Source: JAKAVN01 sp963734845 (GTDB lineage Bacteria > Desulfobacterota > Binatia > Binatales > Binataceae). Taken from it: a stretch of 64,000 nucleotides of DNA. The notes below the pieces were generated by a model. The model ran no database searches, was not told where the DNA came from, and saw only the letters and a list, made by a program, of their open reading frames with translations. The stretch spans positions 248,001-312,000 of the forward strand of contig CAVTIS010000018.1 of assembly GCA_963734845.1 (NCBI GenBank), written 5' to 3'. The stretch's first letter is position 1. Each line of letters begins with the position of its first letter. A program made the position numbers and the translations under genes. Of the stretch, positions 17,636 to 26,567 are shown piece after piece.

Positions 17636-18107
17636 TATATCTTTCTTTTGTGCAGCGATCTCATTCCACGACCAGCACACTCCGAGCCTACCCTTATTAA
17701 GCTGTTTACCGTACCGGACCTCTACCGAAAACGGAGTGGCTCCAGTCCATGCACCCGCAAAGATGCCTGTAGGGCGAACACATCAGTTTTCGTCAATGAT
17801 CGTCAATGGCCGATGGAACTGGCCGCGCTTTCGTGGACCAGAGTGTGCTGAATCAGGACCGCGATCCGAACGGAAGTGTGGGTTGGACTTGCCCCGGTTT
17901 GATGGACACTCCGATAAGCGCTTCGCCTATCACGGGCTTCCGGGGTTCCGATCGAGCAGTTCGTCGGCAAGGAAGACGATCCGGGCTGAGAGAAGGAAAC
18001 CTCTACAGACTGGTTAGAAGCTCGGACGCTTAACAGAGAGTCAGAACTAGAATCCCGCCAGCAGCGGGACGTCTAAGAAGAACGTCTGAAGGGGGTGCGA
18101 ACAGCCA
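17636..18107 (+). other. gap with traces of mobile sequence
   Basis: No intact gene. Around 17880-17910 there is a GCCCCGGTTTGATGGACACT stretch resembling the terminal sequence of IS3-type elements. Directly after it, 17911-17985, is a decayed copy of the dispersed repeat found at 24.9, 27.8, 29.1, 30.5 and 41.3 kb. Confidence 0.35.
17908..17985 (+). repeat. dispersed repeat, partial copy
   Basis: Reads ALRLSRASGVPIEQFVGKED in one frame, parallel to DALRLSRASGVAIENLVGDE at 27890. Its closest relative in nucleotide sequence is 25150-25215 (shared GGCTTCCGGGGTTCCGATCG). Confidence 0.5.
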
Positions 18108-18470
18108 ATGAACCGCGCAAGGAATCCAGTCAGGATTGTGCCCAAGGGGTGGGGCCGCGAGGTGTGGATCGTCAACGGCGATCTCTACTGCGGCAAAATC
18201 CTCGAGATTCGCAAGGGCAAGCGCTGCTCACTGCATTTTCACAAGCTCAAAACTGAGTCGTTCTACCTGCGCGCGGGCCGGCTCAGAGTCCGCGTCAAGG
18301 AATCACCCGACTCCGAGGTTATCGAGGAGTTCGAGCTCGCCGCCGGCGAGTGCATGGACGTTCCGCTGGGGCTGGTGCATCAGATGGAAGCGCTGGAGGA
18401 CGCCGAGCTGTACGAGTTCTCCACTCAGCACTTCGACAGCGATTCGCATCGTCTCGTACCCGGCGACTAA
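18108..18470 (+). CDS. cupin-domain protein, sugar-isomerase-like
   Basis: A 120-residue single-cupin protein. GWGREVWIVNGDLYCGKIL at the N-terminus and SLHFHKLKTESFYL (the HxH metal-ligand motif followed by conserved Lys/Glu) match the small mannose-6-phosphate isomerase-like or lyxose-isomerase-like cupins. VPLGLVHQMEALEDAELYEF is the second cupin motif with its His. It probably binds a metal and a sugar or sugar phosphate; the reaction is not certain. It stands alone, with an AAGGGGGT stretch 14 bases upstream of the ATG. Confidence 0.85.
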   Translation: MNRARNPVRIVPKGWGREVWIVNGDLYCGKILEIRKGKRCSLHFHKLKTESFYLRAGRLRVRVKESPDSEVIEEFELAAGECMDVPLGLVHQMEALEDAELYEFSTQHFDSDSHRLVPGD

Positions 18471-18585
18471 GCGGCGCGGACGGGACACTGAAAAACGATT
18501 AGCTAAGTTTGTTTTGATGTCGCACTGAACCCCGCCGGCTCCTATGAGCGCAAAAACTGCTGGTCTCTGGCGTACGGCCGTCAGG

Positions 18586-18740
18586 TGCTGATGCTCGAAG
18601 CGGACCAGCGTCAGGGCCGCTATCGCGAGGTCATGCACTGCGCGGTCAAGGCCTATCGGCTGCTCATTGTTGACGAGATCGTCAGCGCTCAGAAGACCGA
18701 GTTTGCAGAGGCTGAGATCTTCGAGTTTCTCGCGTCACAC
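18586..18740 (+). pseudogene. istB fragment of an IS21-type element
   Basis: Encodes VLMLEADQRQGRYREVMHCA and VKAYRLLIVDEI, the central ATPase part of IstB including the Walker B Asp, then diverges at once into unrelated sequence. The same segment is found, inverted, at 31885-32040. No istA or element ends are nearby. Confidence 0.75.
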
Positions 18741-18864
18741 CAATTCTGAACGCCGGCTTCCGACAACACGGCCTCCCCCGAGAAATTCGGCCGCTTGCCG
18801 TCGCCACCTATCTAAAGGGGCAGCTCTACGCATCCACAAGCATATCCGCCGCATCGCGAACCCT

Positions 18865-18962
18865 GGAAAACACCGTCCGTAGCCGAAGAAAAGGCGGTAG
18901 TTCGAGGGTGCCTGGGCGCCCGGGTTACTGACGGCTACTGACAGCTACTGACGGTGTTTTCC
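18865..18962. repeat. hairpin with 10-bp tandem repeats at the end of the decayed ATPase copy
   Basis: Left arm 18865-18884 pairs with 18943-18962 at 18 of 20 positions (right arm ends GACGGTGTTTTCC). The right side contains three tandem 10-mers of the form CTACTGACRG (18925-18954). The stop codon of the decayed ATPase copy lies inside the array. The same architecture with different bases is found at 20059-20169. Confidence 0.65.
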
Positions 18963-19720
18963 GTGCAGCACTGACCACGGAGACCACGCGCCTGCCCTGT
19001 ACCTCATTGCGGCTGAACTGAAGCTCGACTCCCGCGGCGCGGATATTGGTGGCCATACGCCTGAGTGCATTACCCAGGCCGTTGGGCGCCTTGGGCCAGC
19101 GCACCGAGCGGCCCAGCGCGTCGCTCACCATCGAATCAAGCCGCGCATGAAGTTCTGCTACCGTTCCGGTAAAACCCTCGCGGGCCAACTCGGCCAGCGG
19201 CCCGTATAGCGGGGAAGCCTCGAGGGCGAGGTCGCGTGCCTCGGCGCTATTGGTCTGGCAGGCCGACATCGCCTTCCCCGGCTTCATGCCCAAGGCTTCC
19301 TCGCACGCGCCCACCCACAGCGCGAAGTCCGCCAGCCGTGGCGGTCGATCGAGCTTGACCTGCGGGAGATTGCGGAGCCCTGTCACCGCCGCGTCGAGCA
19401 AGGCACCCAGGATCCGTGGCTGTCGGTCGGAGAATTCACCGCCAGAAGTGCAATTCGTCCCGCCGAATCTCGGGCTTTATACTTAGGAACTCGACGATCA
19501 GCGCACGGTCGAGAAAATCGGGCCTAGCAGTACCGAGGTCGGGGATAGCGTTGAAGAACAGAGGACGGGTGGCGTCGAAAATGGCTTCATCATGGTCGCT
19601 GTGTGGCTATAGAGTTGCCGACCACCGAAACCGCCGCCGGTGGCGAACCCGACAGGTAGCGTCGGCCAGCACCTCGGGTAATCGGCTAAGGTTATCGAAA
19701 CGCCTCCGGCGGCACCTTGT
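18925..19720 (-). pseudogene. decayed partial copy of the P-loop ATPase gene at 20150
   Basis: Residues 1-158 of the frame ending at 18925 are about 80% identical to the C-terminus of the 20150-21841 product (FALWVGACEEALGMKPGKAM, SPLYGPLAELAREGFTGTVA, VRWPKAPNGL). Further upstream the match continues in other frames (ATGGGFGGRQLYS near 19610, LGPIFSTVR-like region near 19500) but is frameshifted. Everything N-terminal to the ATGGGFGG segment, including Walker A, is lost. So this is a truncated tandem duplicate, not a working gene. Confidence 0.85.
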
Positions 19721-20058
19721 TCCCGGACGAGATCGCCGAAGCGGTCACGGACTTCCAGACTAAGAATCCCCAGGCTCAAGCAAAAAAGCTCCGCGCTTTC
19801 GGATGTAATAGTCCTCTGCTCCCAGTGCGCACGCCTAGACGCGATATCGCTGAGGGGCAATCGGACAACGCGATGTCGAAGCAATGTCATTCCGGTCAAG
19901 ATCGCCTCGCTTCTCTCGCGCCTCCGGCATGGCGATGGATGTAAGAGGGGCCTCGGCGACCGCGAGGCAGAGGTGGTGAGGACTACTTTGAGAGCTTCTG
20001 AATGGCACCCTGTAGGAGGTTTGGGTGGGCAGTTCTTCGACGAAATGAAATTGCGAAA

Positions 20059-20169
20059 CTTCGAAAAGATCGTCAGTGATCGTCAGTGATCGTCAAGAAC
20101 CGCAACAAGAAAGGCCTTAGGAGCCGGGCCTACTGACAGTCACTGACGATCACTGACGATCTTTTCGAA
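20059..20169. repeat. long hairpin with three GATCGTCAGT-type repeats after the ATPase gene
   Basis: A left arm at 20060-20095 pairs with 20133-20169 except for 2-3 bases, around a 37-base loop. Each arm is made of three tandem 10-mers (left GATCGTCAGT, right its complement CACTGACGAT) ending in a common GATCTTTTCGAA block. The ATPase stop codon (20150) is inside the right arm. It could be a terminator, a replication iteron array, or a mobile-element end. Confidence 0.75.
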
Positions 20170-21841
20170 ACTGTGCAGCATGAGGCAGCACGGAAACCAT
20201 CCGTCTCCCCTGTTCATTATTGCGGCTGAACTGAAGCTCGATTCCTACCGCGCGGAGAGTTGCGGCCATGCGTCTGAGGGCACTACTTAGACCGTTGGGC
20301 GCCTTGGGCCAACGCACCGAGCGGCGCATCGCGTCGCTCACCATAGAGTCGAGCCGTGCACGAAGCTCCGCGACTGTCCCCGTGAAGCCTTCGCGAGCCA
20401 ATTCGGCCAGCGGCCCGTAAAGCGGCGATGCCTCAAGCGCAAGGTCACGTGCTTCAGCACTGTTAGCACGGCAGGCCGCCAGCGCCTCCCCCGGCTTCAT
20501 ACCTAGCGCTTCCTCGCACGCGCTCACCCACAGCGCGAAATCCGCCAGCCGCGGCTGGCGCTCGAGCTTGACCCGCGGGAGGTTCTGGAGTCCCGCCACC
20601 GCAGCGTCCAGCAACGCACCGATGATGCGCGGCTGTAGCTCGGAGAATTCGCGCCAGAACCGCGCCTCGTCCCGCCGAACCTCGGGCGTGATGCTCAGAA
20701 ACTCGACTATTAGCGCACGGTCGAGAAAATCGGGCCTTGCCGTGCCGAGCTCAGAGATGGCATTGAAGACCAGCGGTCGGGTGGCATCGAAAATGGCTTC
20801 GTCGTGATCGCTGTAGAGTTGGCGGCCACCGAAGCCGCCGCCTGTCGCGAGTCGGCAGGCGGCATCGGCCAGCTCCTCAGGTAAGCGGCTCAGGTTATCG
20901 AAACACACGAGCCAGGAGTTTCGGGCTGCCGCCGTGAGATCACGCACTTCGCGCGGAATGCCTCTAAGCGCCGAGGTGCGAGGGTCGATGAGCGAACTGA
21001 TCACGCGGCACGCGGTCGACTTGCCCGCGCCCTGCTCGCCCTTGGCGACCAGAATGGGGAAGGGGAAGCCCGGACGCAGCGCTGCTATCAGGAAGGCTCG
21101 GATTAATATCCAGCCGTGGTGGTCGACATTGAAGAAGGGGCGCAGCTCCTCAAGACTGCCGCCGGGCTCGGGTTCGGGCAGCGGTTGCGAGCCGCGCGTG
21201 CGGCGAAACTTCGCCGGCGGTCGATCGACCATCCGCCAGCCCTCAGCATCAATCTCGACCGCCCGCCAGTCACGATCGCAGAGATCAAGATAGAGCCTGT
21301 CCCCGTGTTCAGCCACGCGCAGGTGGACCGGACACTCTTCTCCGTCAAACAGCGCGCGCGCTTCGAACAGTTCGGCCGCGGCGCGGATCGCCTGAGCGCC
21401 CGGGCTCTCGCCGGTATTGAGGTAATAAATCCGCAGCAGAAATAGCTGGAAGGCGCGCGCGCGGATCGGATAGTTCTCCCAATGAGTGTCAACGCGAACC
21501 GAGGCCCATCCCTGCTGGTCGGGATCGTGAAACAGCTCGAGCCCTGCGCTCAAAGCCAGCCTGATCAGCCTGTCGGCCTTTGGCTCCCACCCGGGGTCTT
21601 CGGCACTCACCGGCTGGCGGAGCATGTATTCGATCAGGTCCGACTTCTCGTACTTCTCAAGAATCGTCCGCCAGTGTTCCCACTGAGCCGCGTCCGCATG
21701 CCTGATAGCGGCAAATGAAAGCACTGCCTCGGTTGAGACCAATTGCTCCGGATCGTCCCCCACCCGAGGTTCCAGCTCGCGAAGGAAGAGCAGAGCCAAC
21801 TCGGCGGCGACGCTGCGGAGCTGTGGAGTTGGGTCTTCCAT
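20150..21841 (-). CDS. phage-type P-loop ATPase (replication helicase/primase-like)
   Basis: A 563-residue protein. Walker A is VAKGEQGAGKSTACRVI at about residue 275 and Walker B SWLVCFDNLSRL about 55 residues later. The N-terminal 220 residues precede the ATPase, as in phage and plasmid DUF927-like or primase-associated ATPases, and VEIDAEGWRMVDRPPAKFRR is the linker often seen there. It is the last gene of a minus-strand module with HNH, YqaJ and ERF genes, starting 3 bases after the HNH stop. It therefore most likely acts in replication of a phage-like element. Exact role (helicase or loader) is inference. Confidence 0.8.
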   Translation of the reverse strand: MEDPTPQLRSVAAELALLFLRELEPRVGDDPEQLVSTEAVLSFAAIRHADAAQWEHWRTILEKYEKSDLIEYMLRQPVSAEDPGWEPKADRLIRLALSAGLELFHDPDQQGWASVRVDTHWENYPIRARAFQLFLLRIYYLNTGESPGAQAIRAAAELFEARALFDGEECPVHLRVAEHGDRLYLDLCDRDWRAVEIDAEGWRMVDRPPAKFRRTRGSQPLPEPEPGGSLEELRPFFNVDHHGWILIRAFLIAALRPGFPFPILVAKGEQGAGKSTACRVISSLIDPRTSALRGIPREVRDLTAAARNSWLVCFDNLSRLPEELADAACRLATGGGFGGRQLYSDHDEAIFDATRPLVFNAISELGTARPDFLDRALIVEFLSITPEVRRDEARFWREFSELQPRIIGALLDAAVAGLQNLPRVKLERQPRLADFALWVSACEEALGMKPGEALAACRANSAEARDLALEASPLYGPLAELAREGFTGTVAELRARLDSMVSDAMRRSVRWPKAPNGLSSALRRMAATLRAVGIELQFSRNNEQGRRMVSVLPHAAQFRKDRQ

Positions 21842-21844
21842 CGG

Positions 21845-22348
21845 TCAGATCCTTGGAACCAGCTTCTTCCACTTGCGGCGGTTGCAGCGCCGGCAAAGCG
21901 TTTGCAGGTTCGATTCCTCGGTCTTGCCTCCCTTGCTGACCGGAACCATGTGATCCACTTCAAGGTTGACTGCGGTCCGGCATCTGCGGCACCGCGCGCC
22001 GTCACGCAGCAGCACCTCCGCCCGCATGGGATCGGGAATCCTTCGCTTCGCTGAGCGGTCTTCACAATTGGGTTGTTCAACTTGGGCGAAGGCGACGAAG
22101 TCCGCAAACGCGCTCAGGTCCACCGAATCCGTCGCCCCGATAAGCTGCTCCAGCTTTATCGGGTTATTGGGCAGGACATTGTCCATGCGCGCCGACAGCA
22201 ACAGCAGACAGATCAGATGCGCCTTGCTGGCGTCGGGCAGCTGGCGAAAGCGCAGGTCGTTGAGCAGGTCATAGGGCAGCCTGATCTCTTTGCGACTGCG
22301 CTCGAACTGGCGGAAGTTACGAAAGCCGAAGAACTGTTCCATCGACAT
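21845..22348 (-). CDS. HNH endonuclease
   Basis: A 167-residue protein with a C-terminal HNH nuclease domain: CRRC, then LEVDHMVPVSKGGKTEESNL and CRRCNRRK, i.e. two Cys pairs holding zinc and the His-Asn-His catalytic core. The N-terminal 95 residues (FRQFERSRKEIRLPYDLL, AHLICLLLLSARMDNVLP) look like a phage replication-protein-type winged helix region. The start at 22348 comes one base after the stop of the YqaJ gene. Phage HNH proteins of this kind serve in packaging or replication. Confidence 0.88.
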   Translation of the reverse strand: MSMEQFFGFRNFRQFERSRKEIRLPYDLLNDLRFRQLPDASKAHLICLLLLSARMDNVLPNNPIKLEQLIGATDSVDLSAFADFVAFAQVEQPNCEDRSAKRRIPDPMRAEVLLRDGARCRRCRTAVNLEVDHMVPVSKGGKTEESNLQTLCRRCNRRKWKKLVPRI

Positions 22349-22349
22349 C

Positions 22350-23228
22350 TTATGCAAGGCCGGGCTCAAGAAAGTTGATCCTTACGACCGAGACAGGCGG
22401 CTTGCGGTGGGGCTCCAGATTGACGCCATGCAGCTCCGGAATCGCGGCGTAATCTACCGCTCCCCTTCGAGAGCTTCTCAAGAGCTCGACGCCGCAACCA
22501 AAGGTCCTGCGCGCCGTTGCCATGCTCTCGAGCATCGCGCGCAGCTTGTGCTCTTCCGCCGTTGCCGTCTCAAGCCGGACCTTCGCTTCGCGATAGCGCA
22601 GCGCGACATGGCGCCATTTCGGATCGGCGCTCAGGTCGAGCTCGCTGCCCGCCGGCTCGGGCCAGACGTTTTCCTTTACTAGTTGCCAGAACGTAGCCTC
22701 GGCATCCAGCAGCCGCTTCAGGTATTCGCGATCGGGGTGTACCCTGACCAGGCTTCCCGCCCTGCCATCGAACGACCAGTAGTGGACTTCCGTCGCCCGC
22801 GAGACTTCGAGCTCGTGCTGCAGCTGCGCGTAGTAATGCGGAGGCACGCTTCCTTGTTTAGCGGCGGTCTGGTCGCGCACATTCATGGGGCACTTGATCT
22901 CAAGTACGGTTGAACCATCGAAGCTGAGCCCATCGAGCGATGCACGCATCCATTCGAGTTGGTCGTGCACCAGGCAAAGCGGCTCCATCTGGATGCCGAC
23001 CTCCTGCTCATAGATCCGCCGCGCGAGCCGCTCGAGCTCGCGCCCGCGCCGCGCCGCCAGCCCCGCCGCGTCTTCCTGCGCCCGTCCGGTTTTTATCGAC
23101 CACAGCATGCGTGGAGTTTTGAAGGCCGCCTCGCCCATGATGACCGGAGCATCGCTGGCACCGAGTCCTTGTTGCCGCCAACGGTGCCACTCCGCCGTGT
23201 TCTGTTGCAGCCGCTCAATTCTGGGCAT
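22350..23228 (-). CDS. YqaJ-type viral recombinase exonuclease
   Basis: A 292-residue protein of the YqaJ/lambda-exonuclease family. WHRWRQQGLGASDAPVIMG is the characteristic start (SD near the second helix), and MRASLDGLSFDG with VLEIKCP gives the Asp and the Glu-x-Lys of the PD-(D/E)xK active site. It degrades one strand from double-stranded ends to make single-stranded DNA for annealing. The upstream gene encodes an ERF annealing protein, its usual partner. The ATG at 23228 overlaps the end of that gene by 14 bases. Confidence 0.92.
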   Translation of the reverse strand: MPRIERLQQNTAEWHRWRQQGLGASDAPVIMGEAAFKTPRMLWSIKTGRAQEDAAGLAARRGRELERLARRIYEQEVGIQMEPLCLVHDQLEWMRASLDGLSFDGSTVLEIKCPMNVRDQTAAKQGSVPPHYYAQLQHELEVSRATEVHYWSFDGRAGSLVRVHPDREYLKRLLDAEATFWQLVKENVWPEPAGSELDLSADPKWRHVALRYREAKVRLETATAEEHKLRAMLESMATARRTFGCGVELLRSSRRGAVDYAAIPELHGVNLEPHRKPPVSVVRINFLEPGLA

Positions 23229-24225
23229 GGGTTCCGTTCTCCTGGCTGCTCTGTTTGGCGAGTTTGCGGTTGAGCAGGTCGAGCGCACGGCGGTATGAGT
23301 CCTCGGTCATCTCGCTGAGCGCCGAGACCCGGTAATAGGCCAGTACCCGCTCGAGCTCGGTTCCGGTCTCTTCGATCAGTCTCTGCAGCTCTCGCACCTG
23401 TTCCTGCGTGATGACACGCTCCGAGCCGAACGTCGCCCTCGAATTTGCGCGCTCGTCCTCGGGATCATCTCCGGTGCTCAGCAGGAATGATTGGAGCAGA
23501 GCGTACTTGAGTGCTCCGGTCATCGCTTTGTAGGGCCCTTTGTCGCCGGCATCCGCGCCTTCACCAGCCACCCTTACGCTCAACTCCTCGCCGGACCTCG
23601 CATCCAGGAAGCGGTAATTCATGACCACCCGTGCTATGCGGTCGGAGGAACTGCGCGGGGTCTCGGTGGAGATCGACTGAAGCTGCGGAATCACGACCAC
23701 GCCGAGTTCGGCGAGGATATCGCCTACCGAACCCGCCAGGTCGGCGGCCGTCACGTAACTGTAGTTATGCCGCTCGTTATGTCCGCGCTTCTGGACATAG
23801 CCTAGCCGGCGGCGGACTTCGGCGAATTTCTCGCGCAGATTCAGCTGTGCGAACATTGGCGCCGCGAAGCCCAAATCTTCTTTTGTTGCGCCATTTTCGA
23901 TGTGGCCGTCGAGGCGATTGGCGGATTCGGCGTGCGCCGAACGCGCTTTGTCGTTTCTCTTCGGTGTCCGTTCCTGCTCCATTTGTCGCCGTGATTGTCG
24001 TTCGCGGCTTCCTCCAACGGTTTGCCTTCCTTCGGCACTTGGCCATTGGCTGAAGCCTGAGCGTCGGTCTGCCGGCTCTTGCTCCGACGCAGACTGTTCT
24101 ACTTCCATCGGTTTGCTTCTTCCTTTTTCTGCTAACTGAAACACGTTGCCCTCCTCATCTACGTAAATTCCTTCGTCAAAATTGACCTCGGTAACCGGGC
24201 GTCCTACCAGCGTCCGGACTTCCAC
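23215..24225 (-). CDS. ERF-family single-strand annealing protein
   Basis: A 336-residue protein. The ERF domain spans about residues 125-260: LREKFAEVRRRLGYVQKRG, NYSYVTAADLAGSVGDILAE, and the hallmark DKGPYKAMTGALKYALLQSF. The N-terminal 120 residues are low-complexity and charged. The C-terminal part (ITQEQVRELQRLIEETGTEL) is often found in these proteins. It anneals single strands made by the YqaJ exonuclease. No ATG is available; GTG at 24225 is the best start, and the frame stays open upstream to about 24350, so the true N-terminus is uncertain. Confidence 0.88.
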   Translation of the reverse strand: MEVRTLVGRPVTEVNFDEGIYVDEEGNVFQLAEKGRSKPMEVEQSASEQEPADRRSGFSQWPSAEGRQTVGGSRERQSRRQMEQERTPKRNDKARSAHAESANRLDGHIENGATKEDLGFAAPMFAQLNLREKFAEVRRRLGYVQKRGHNERHNYSYVTAADLAGSVGDILAELGVVVIPQLQSISTETPRSSSDRIARVVMNYRFLDARSGEELSVRVAGEGADAGDKGPYKAMTGALKYALLQSFLLSTGDDPEDERANSRATFGSERVITQEQVRELQRLIEETGTELERVLAYYRVSALSEMTEDSYRRALDLLNRKLAKQSSQENGTHAQN

Positions 24226-24521
24226 CTCTTCCGCGGCGTGGACCGGATGCCATTCCCTGACCAGGACGGCGCCACCGGGCCTATCTGCAATCTCGGATTC
24301 GGTCAGGACGCTGAGAAAATCGTTCTTGTAATCTAAACTCGTTTCATAATTACCTCGTCGTTGTTACCGATGAACGTCGTTATTGGAATTCGGACACAGG
24401 AAGGCACTGGCGCCCAAATTCTTCTCGTCAGTCTCTACTGTAATGACATTAGCATGACAAATCAAGGAGGAGTCGGATTTTCGGATTTGAGAACCACAGC
24501 GGGTAAGCGTAAATTCCGGGC
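24226..24521. promoter_or_regulatory. divergent upstream region of the recombination module
   Basis: About 300 bases between the leftward ERF gene and a rightward small gene. The section 24330-24480 is AT-rich (for example TCGTTTCATAATTACCTC and CTGTAATGACATTAGCATGA) and probably holds the promoters of both sides. No repressor operator could be recognised. Confidence 0.35.
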
Positions 24522-24719
24522 GTGAAGCGCCGGAAGCCGAGGCAACACCGCAAAGAACACCTCGTTCAAATCCGCGTCACTGCCGAGCAGAAGCGGATCA
24601 TGACGGAAGCCGCTGACCGAGTCGGGCTGGATCTTTCGTCATGGTTGCGGCAGCTCGGTCTGAAAGCTGCCGGCGTGCCGACTTCGACCGAGAGCAAAGG
24701 CCAGTTGCAGCGCACGTGA
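24522..24719 (+). CDS. small MobC-like/ribbon-helix-helix protein
   Basis: A 65-residue basic protein. KEHLVQIRVTAEQKRIMTEA followed by ADRVGLDLSSWLRQLGLKAA is the pattern of small ribbon-helix-helix proteins of the MobC or DUF1778 type: a beta strand starting with (I)RVT, then two helices ending SxWLRxLxL. Such proteins bind relaxosome DNA or serve as antitoxins. It starts with GTG at 24522. No relaxase or toxin is adjacent; it is divergent from the phage-like module. Confidence 0.65.
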   Translation: MKRRKPRQHRKEHLVQIRVTAEQKRIMTEAADRVGLDLSSWLRQLGLKAAGVPTSTESKGQLQRT

Positions 24720-24857
24720 AGCTCGTCCGAAGGTCGTGAGGTGGCCGCATGTGGTAGCGACGCCATTGGCGCGGTGGGGCGGCCCTATATACACGTGTGC
24801 TCTCGCAGGGACCCCGCGCCTGAAGGAGAAGTAGCAGGCATGAAGCTCCAAAGTGCC

Positions 24858-25215
24858 GCCGCGCTTGCGCTCGTCGGCTCGGCTGGCGATCGAAAAAGCC
24901 GGCGAGGATGTTGAAAAGCTGGCCGCCACGGTCCAAAAAAGGCGCCCGAAGCTCCGAGGGAGGAAGCCATCACCCGATTTCTCCGGGTCGTTAGCGCACG
25001 TCGTTCGCTGAGCGAACCGCTATTCGTGACGGCGAGGCTAGGGGATCTCTAGTAACTTGTCCCGAAAGCGAAGAGCGGAGCGGCGCGGCTCACGGCCTTC
25101 CCGATCGTCGCTCACCGCCATGGGATACGAGGGAAGGATCACCGGTCTCCGAGACGCGCTTCGCCTCGAAGGCTTCCGGGGTTCCGATCGAACAGTTAGT
25201 CGGCGAAGAGGACGA
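24858..25215 (+). repeat. dispersed repeat copy (24858-25125) with a second partial copy (25150-25215)
   Basis: Contains GCGATCGAAAAAGCC-GGCGAGGATGTTGAAAAGC, read as AIEKAGEDVEKLAATVQ, then RRPKLRGRKPSP, and after that the TCGTGACGGCGAGGCTAG block also found at 30712. It matches the copies at 27.8, 29.1, 30.5 and 41.3 kb. The second part reads GVPIEQLVGEEDE and continues into VENPDDVN to about 25280, where it decays. Confidence 0.75.
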
Positions 25216-25775
25216 GCAGGCTAACGGCCGCGAGTGTTATTACCCGATCGTCGAAAACCCGGACGACGTGAACGGCGCGCTCTCAGCTACACATGGGACT
25301 CTTCGGCCGATGCGTGCGAAAACGAGCCCAATCGTTTCAGCTGGCGAACCGCGACTGAAAGACGCTCTAGAGCGTCGCGAGCCTGTGCCCTCCCGCCTCG
25401 GCCACGATCAGCGCACGGACGCAAACGTAACGGAGGTCGAGCACTGCGGAAGCCGTGCCTCACACCCCGTCTCCGCATCGTGAAGCCCTCCCAGAAAGTC
25501 AGAAGAAAGTCGTTCGCAGTGACGATAGGAGAGGGCGGTCGCCTGCAGCGCGTGGCCAAACGATGGCGTTTTGCTCGCGTGGATTGGAGAAGACCGGCAG
25601 TCCGGACACGTCGAGCACCGGAGCGTGCGCGTCCAGAACCGCAAGTTTGATTGGCAGCTTCTTCGAATGGTTGCCGACGTTGGGTGAGTCACTCTCTGAC
25701 GAGAGCGAAGGGTGTCCCCGCTCTTCAAGTTCCGACGATTGCGCATAACCTCCCCGCCGGGCACGATCGGATTGA
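25216..25775. other. decayed segment before the gene at 25776
   Basis: The first 80 bases continue the 25150 repeat remnant (ECYYPIVENPDDVNGALSA). The remaining 450 bases have open frames in several phases but none with a recognisable domain or plausible start; I call none of them a gene. Confidence 0.3.
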
Positions 25776-26567
25776 ATGGCGCGGACGACGAGACAGCCCA
25801 CGTACGAAGCCCCGGCGCGGCGAAAGCTGGTACGCGAGGTGGTGGACATGGGCTTTATCGATCAGCTGCGGTGGAACGCCGACAGGACCGCGCTGGAAGC
25901 CGTCTACGTACGCCAGTCAGTGATCGAAGCGCGCGTGGAATTTTTGGACGCGGTCCTACGTGTCGCACCCGAGGTGTTCACAGATCTTCGGGAGGTCTCA
26001 AAGGACAAGAGTGCCGGGTCGCAGGAATGGCTCGCCGAGTGGCAGCAGCGTTGGGGTTTGACGGCTGAATGGTGCAAATTTGCTGCGTTTCACACCGCGA
26101 ACGCCCCGGAGCTGCCGCCTTTTTTCATCTACCCGGAGCTTTGCGCGAGCCGCCCATTCAGACCGCTGCCGGTGCCCGAGCTACCGGCGTTCGATCCAAC
26201 GCGAGAGACCTGGGCATGCTATGAGAGGCGCTGCCGCATGCTCATTGCCGAGTACCGGCGACGGAGTTACACGGCCGCCAAGCTACAGAAGTTCGAATCG
26301 GTGCAGGACCGGCGCTCTCTGCGCAGGCACCTGAGCTGGCTGGCCGCCTACCAATGTCTGTGCGCACCATTCAGCGTGATCGCGGAGGCAGCCGACCTGC
26401 AACGGGCGGCAATCGACTACGGGGTCAAAACTGCGGCCAAGTTCATCGGTCTTGAACTGCGCCCCGCCGAGACGACCGGTGCCCCCAAGGGCGTGGCTCG
26501 CCGGCTCCTGCTCGAGCGGGTGTCGGCCGGGCTACGTCGCGAGGCGGGTGGGCCGCAGAGTGAATAG
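25776..26567 (+). CDS. uncharacterised arginine-rich protein
   Basis: A 263-residue soluble protein with no recognised domain. The middle has aromatic and proline-rich stretches (LPPFFIYPELCASRPFRPLP, VPELPAFDPTRETWACYERR), followed by a basic helical region (CRMLIAEYRRRSYTAAKLQK, RRSLRRHLSWLAAYQCL). The last part, GVKTAAKFIGLELRP, may be a helix-turn-helix-like tail. The frame is intact and uses ordinary codons, so it is likely real. It is flanked by repeats. I infer a DNA-associated protein of mobile origin only from its context. Confidence 0.6.
   Translation: MARTTRQPTYEAPARRKLVREVVDMGFIDQLRWNADRTALEAVYVRQSVIEARVEFLDAVLRVAPEVFTDLREVSKDKSAGSQEWLAEWQQRWGLTAEWCKFAAFHTANAPELPPFFIYPELCASRPFRPLPVPELPAFDPTRETWACYERRCRMLIAEYRRRSYTAAKLQKFESVQDRRSLRRHLSWLAAYQCLCAPFSVIAEAADLQRAAIDYGVKTAAKFIGLELRPAETTGAPKGVARRLLLERVSAGLRREAGGPQSE

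Noticed and set aside
20059..20169. Short repeated units as a CRISPR array
   Set aside because: Units are contiguous 10-mers without spacers and form one hairpin; no cas gene is present.
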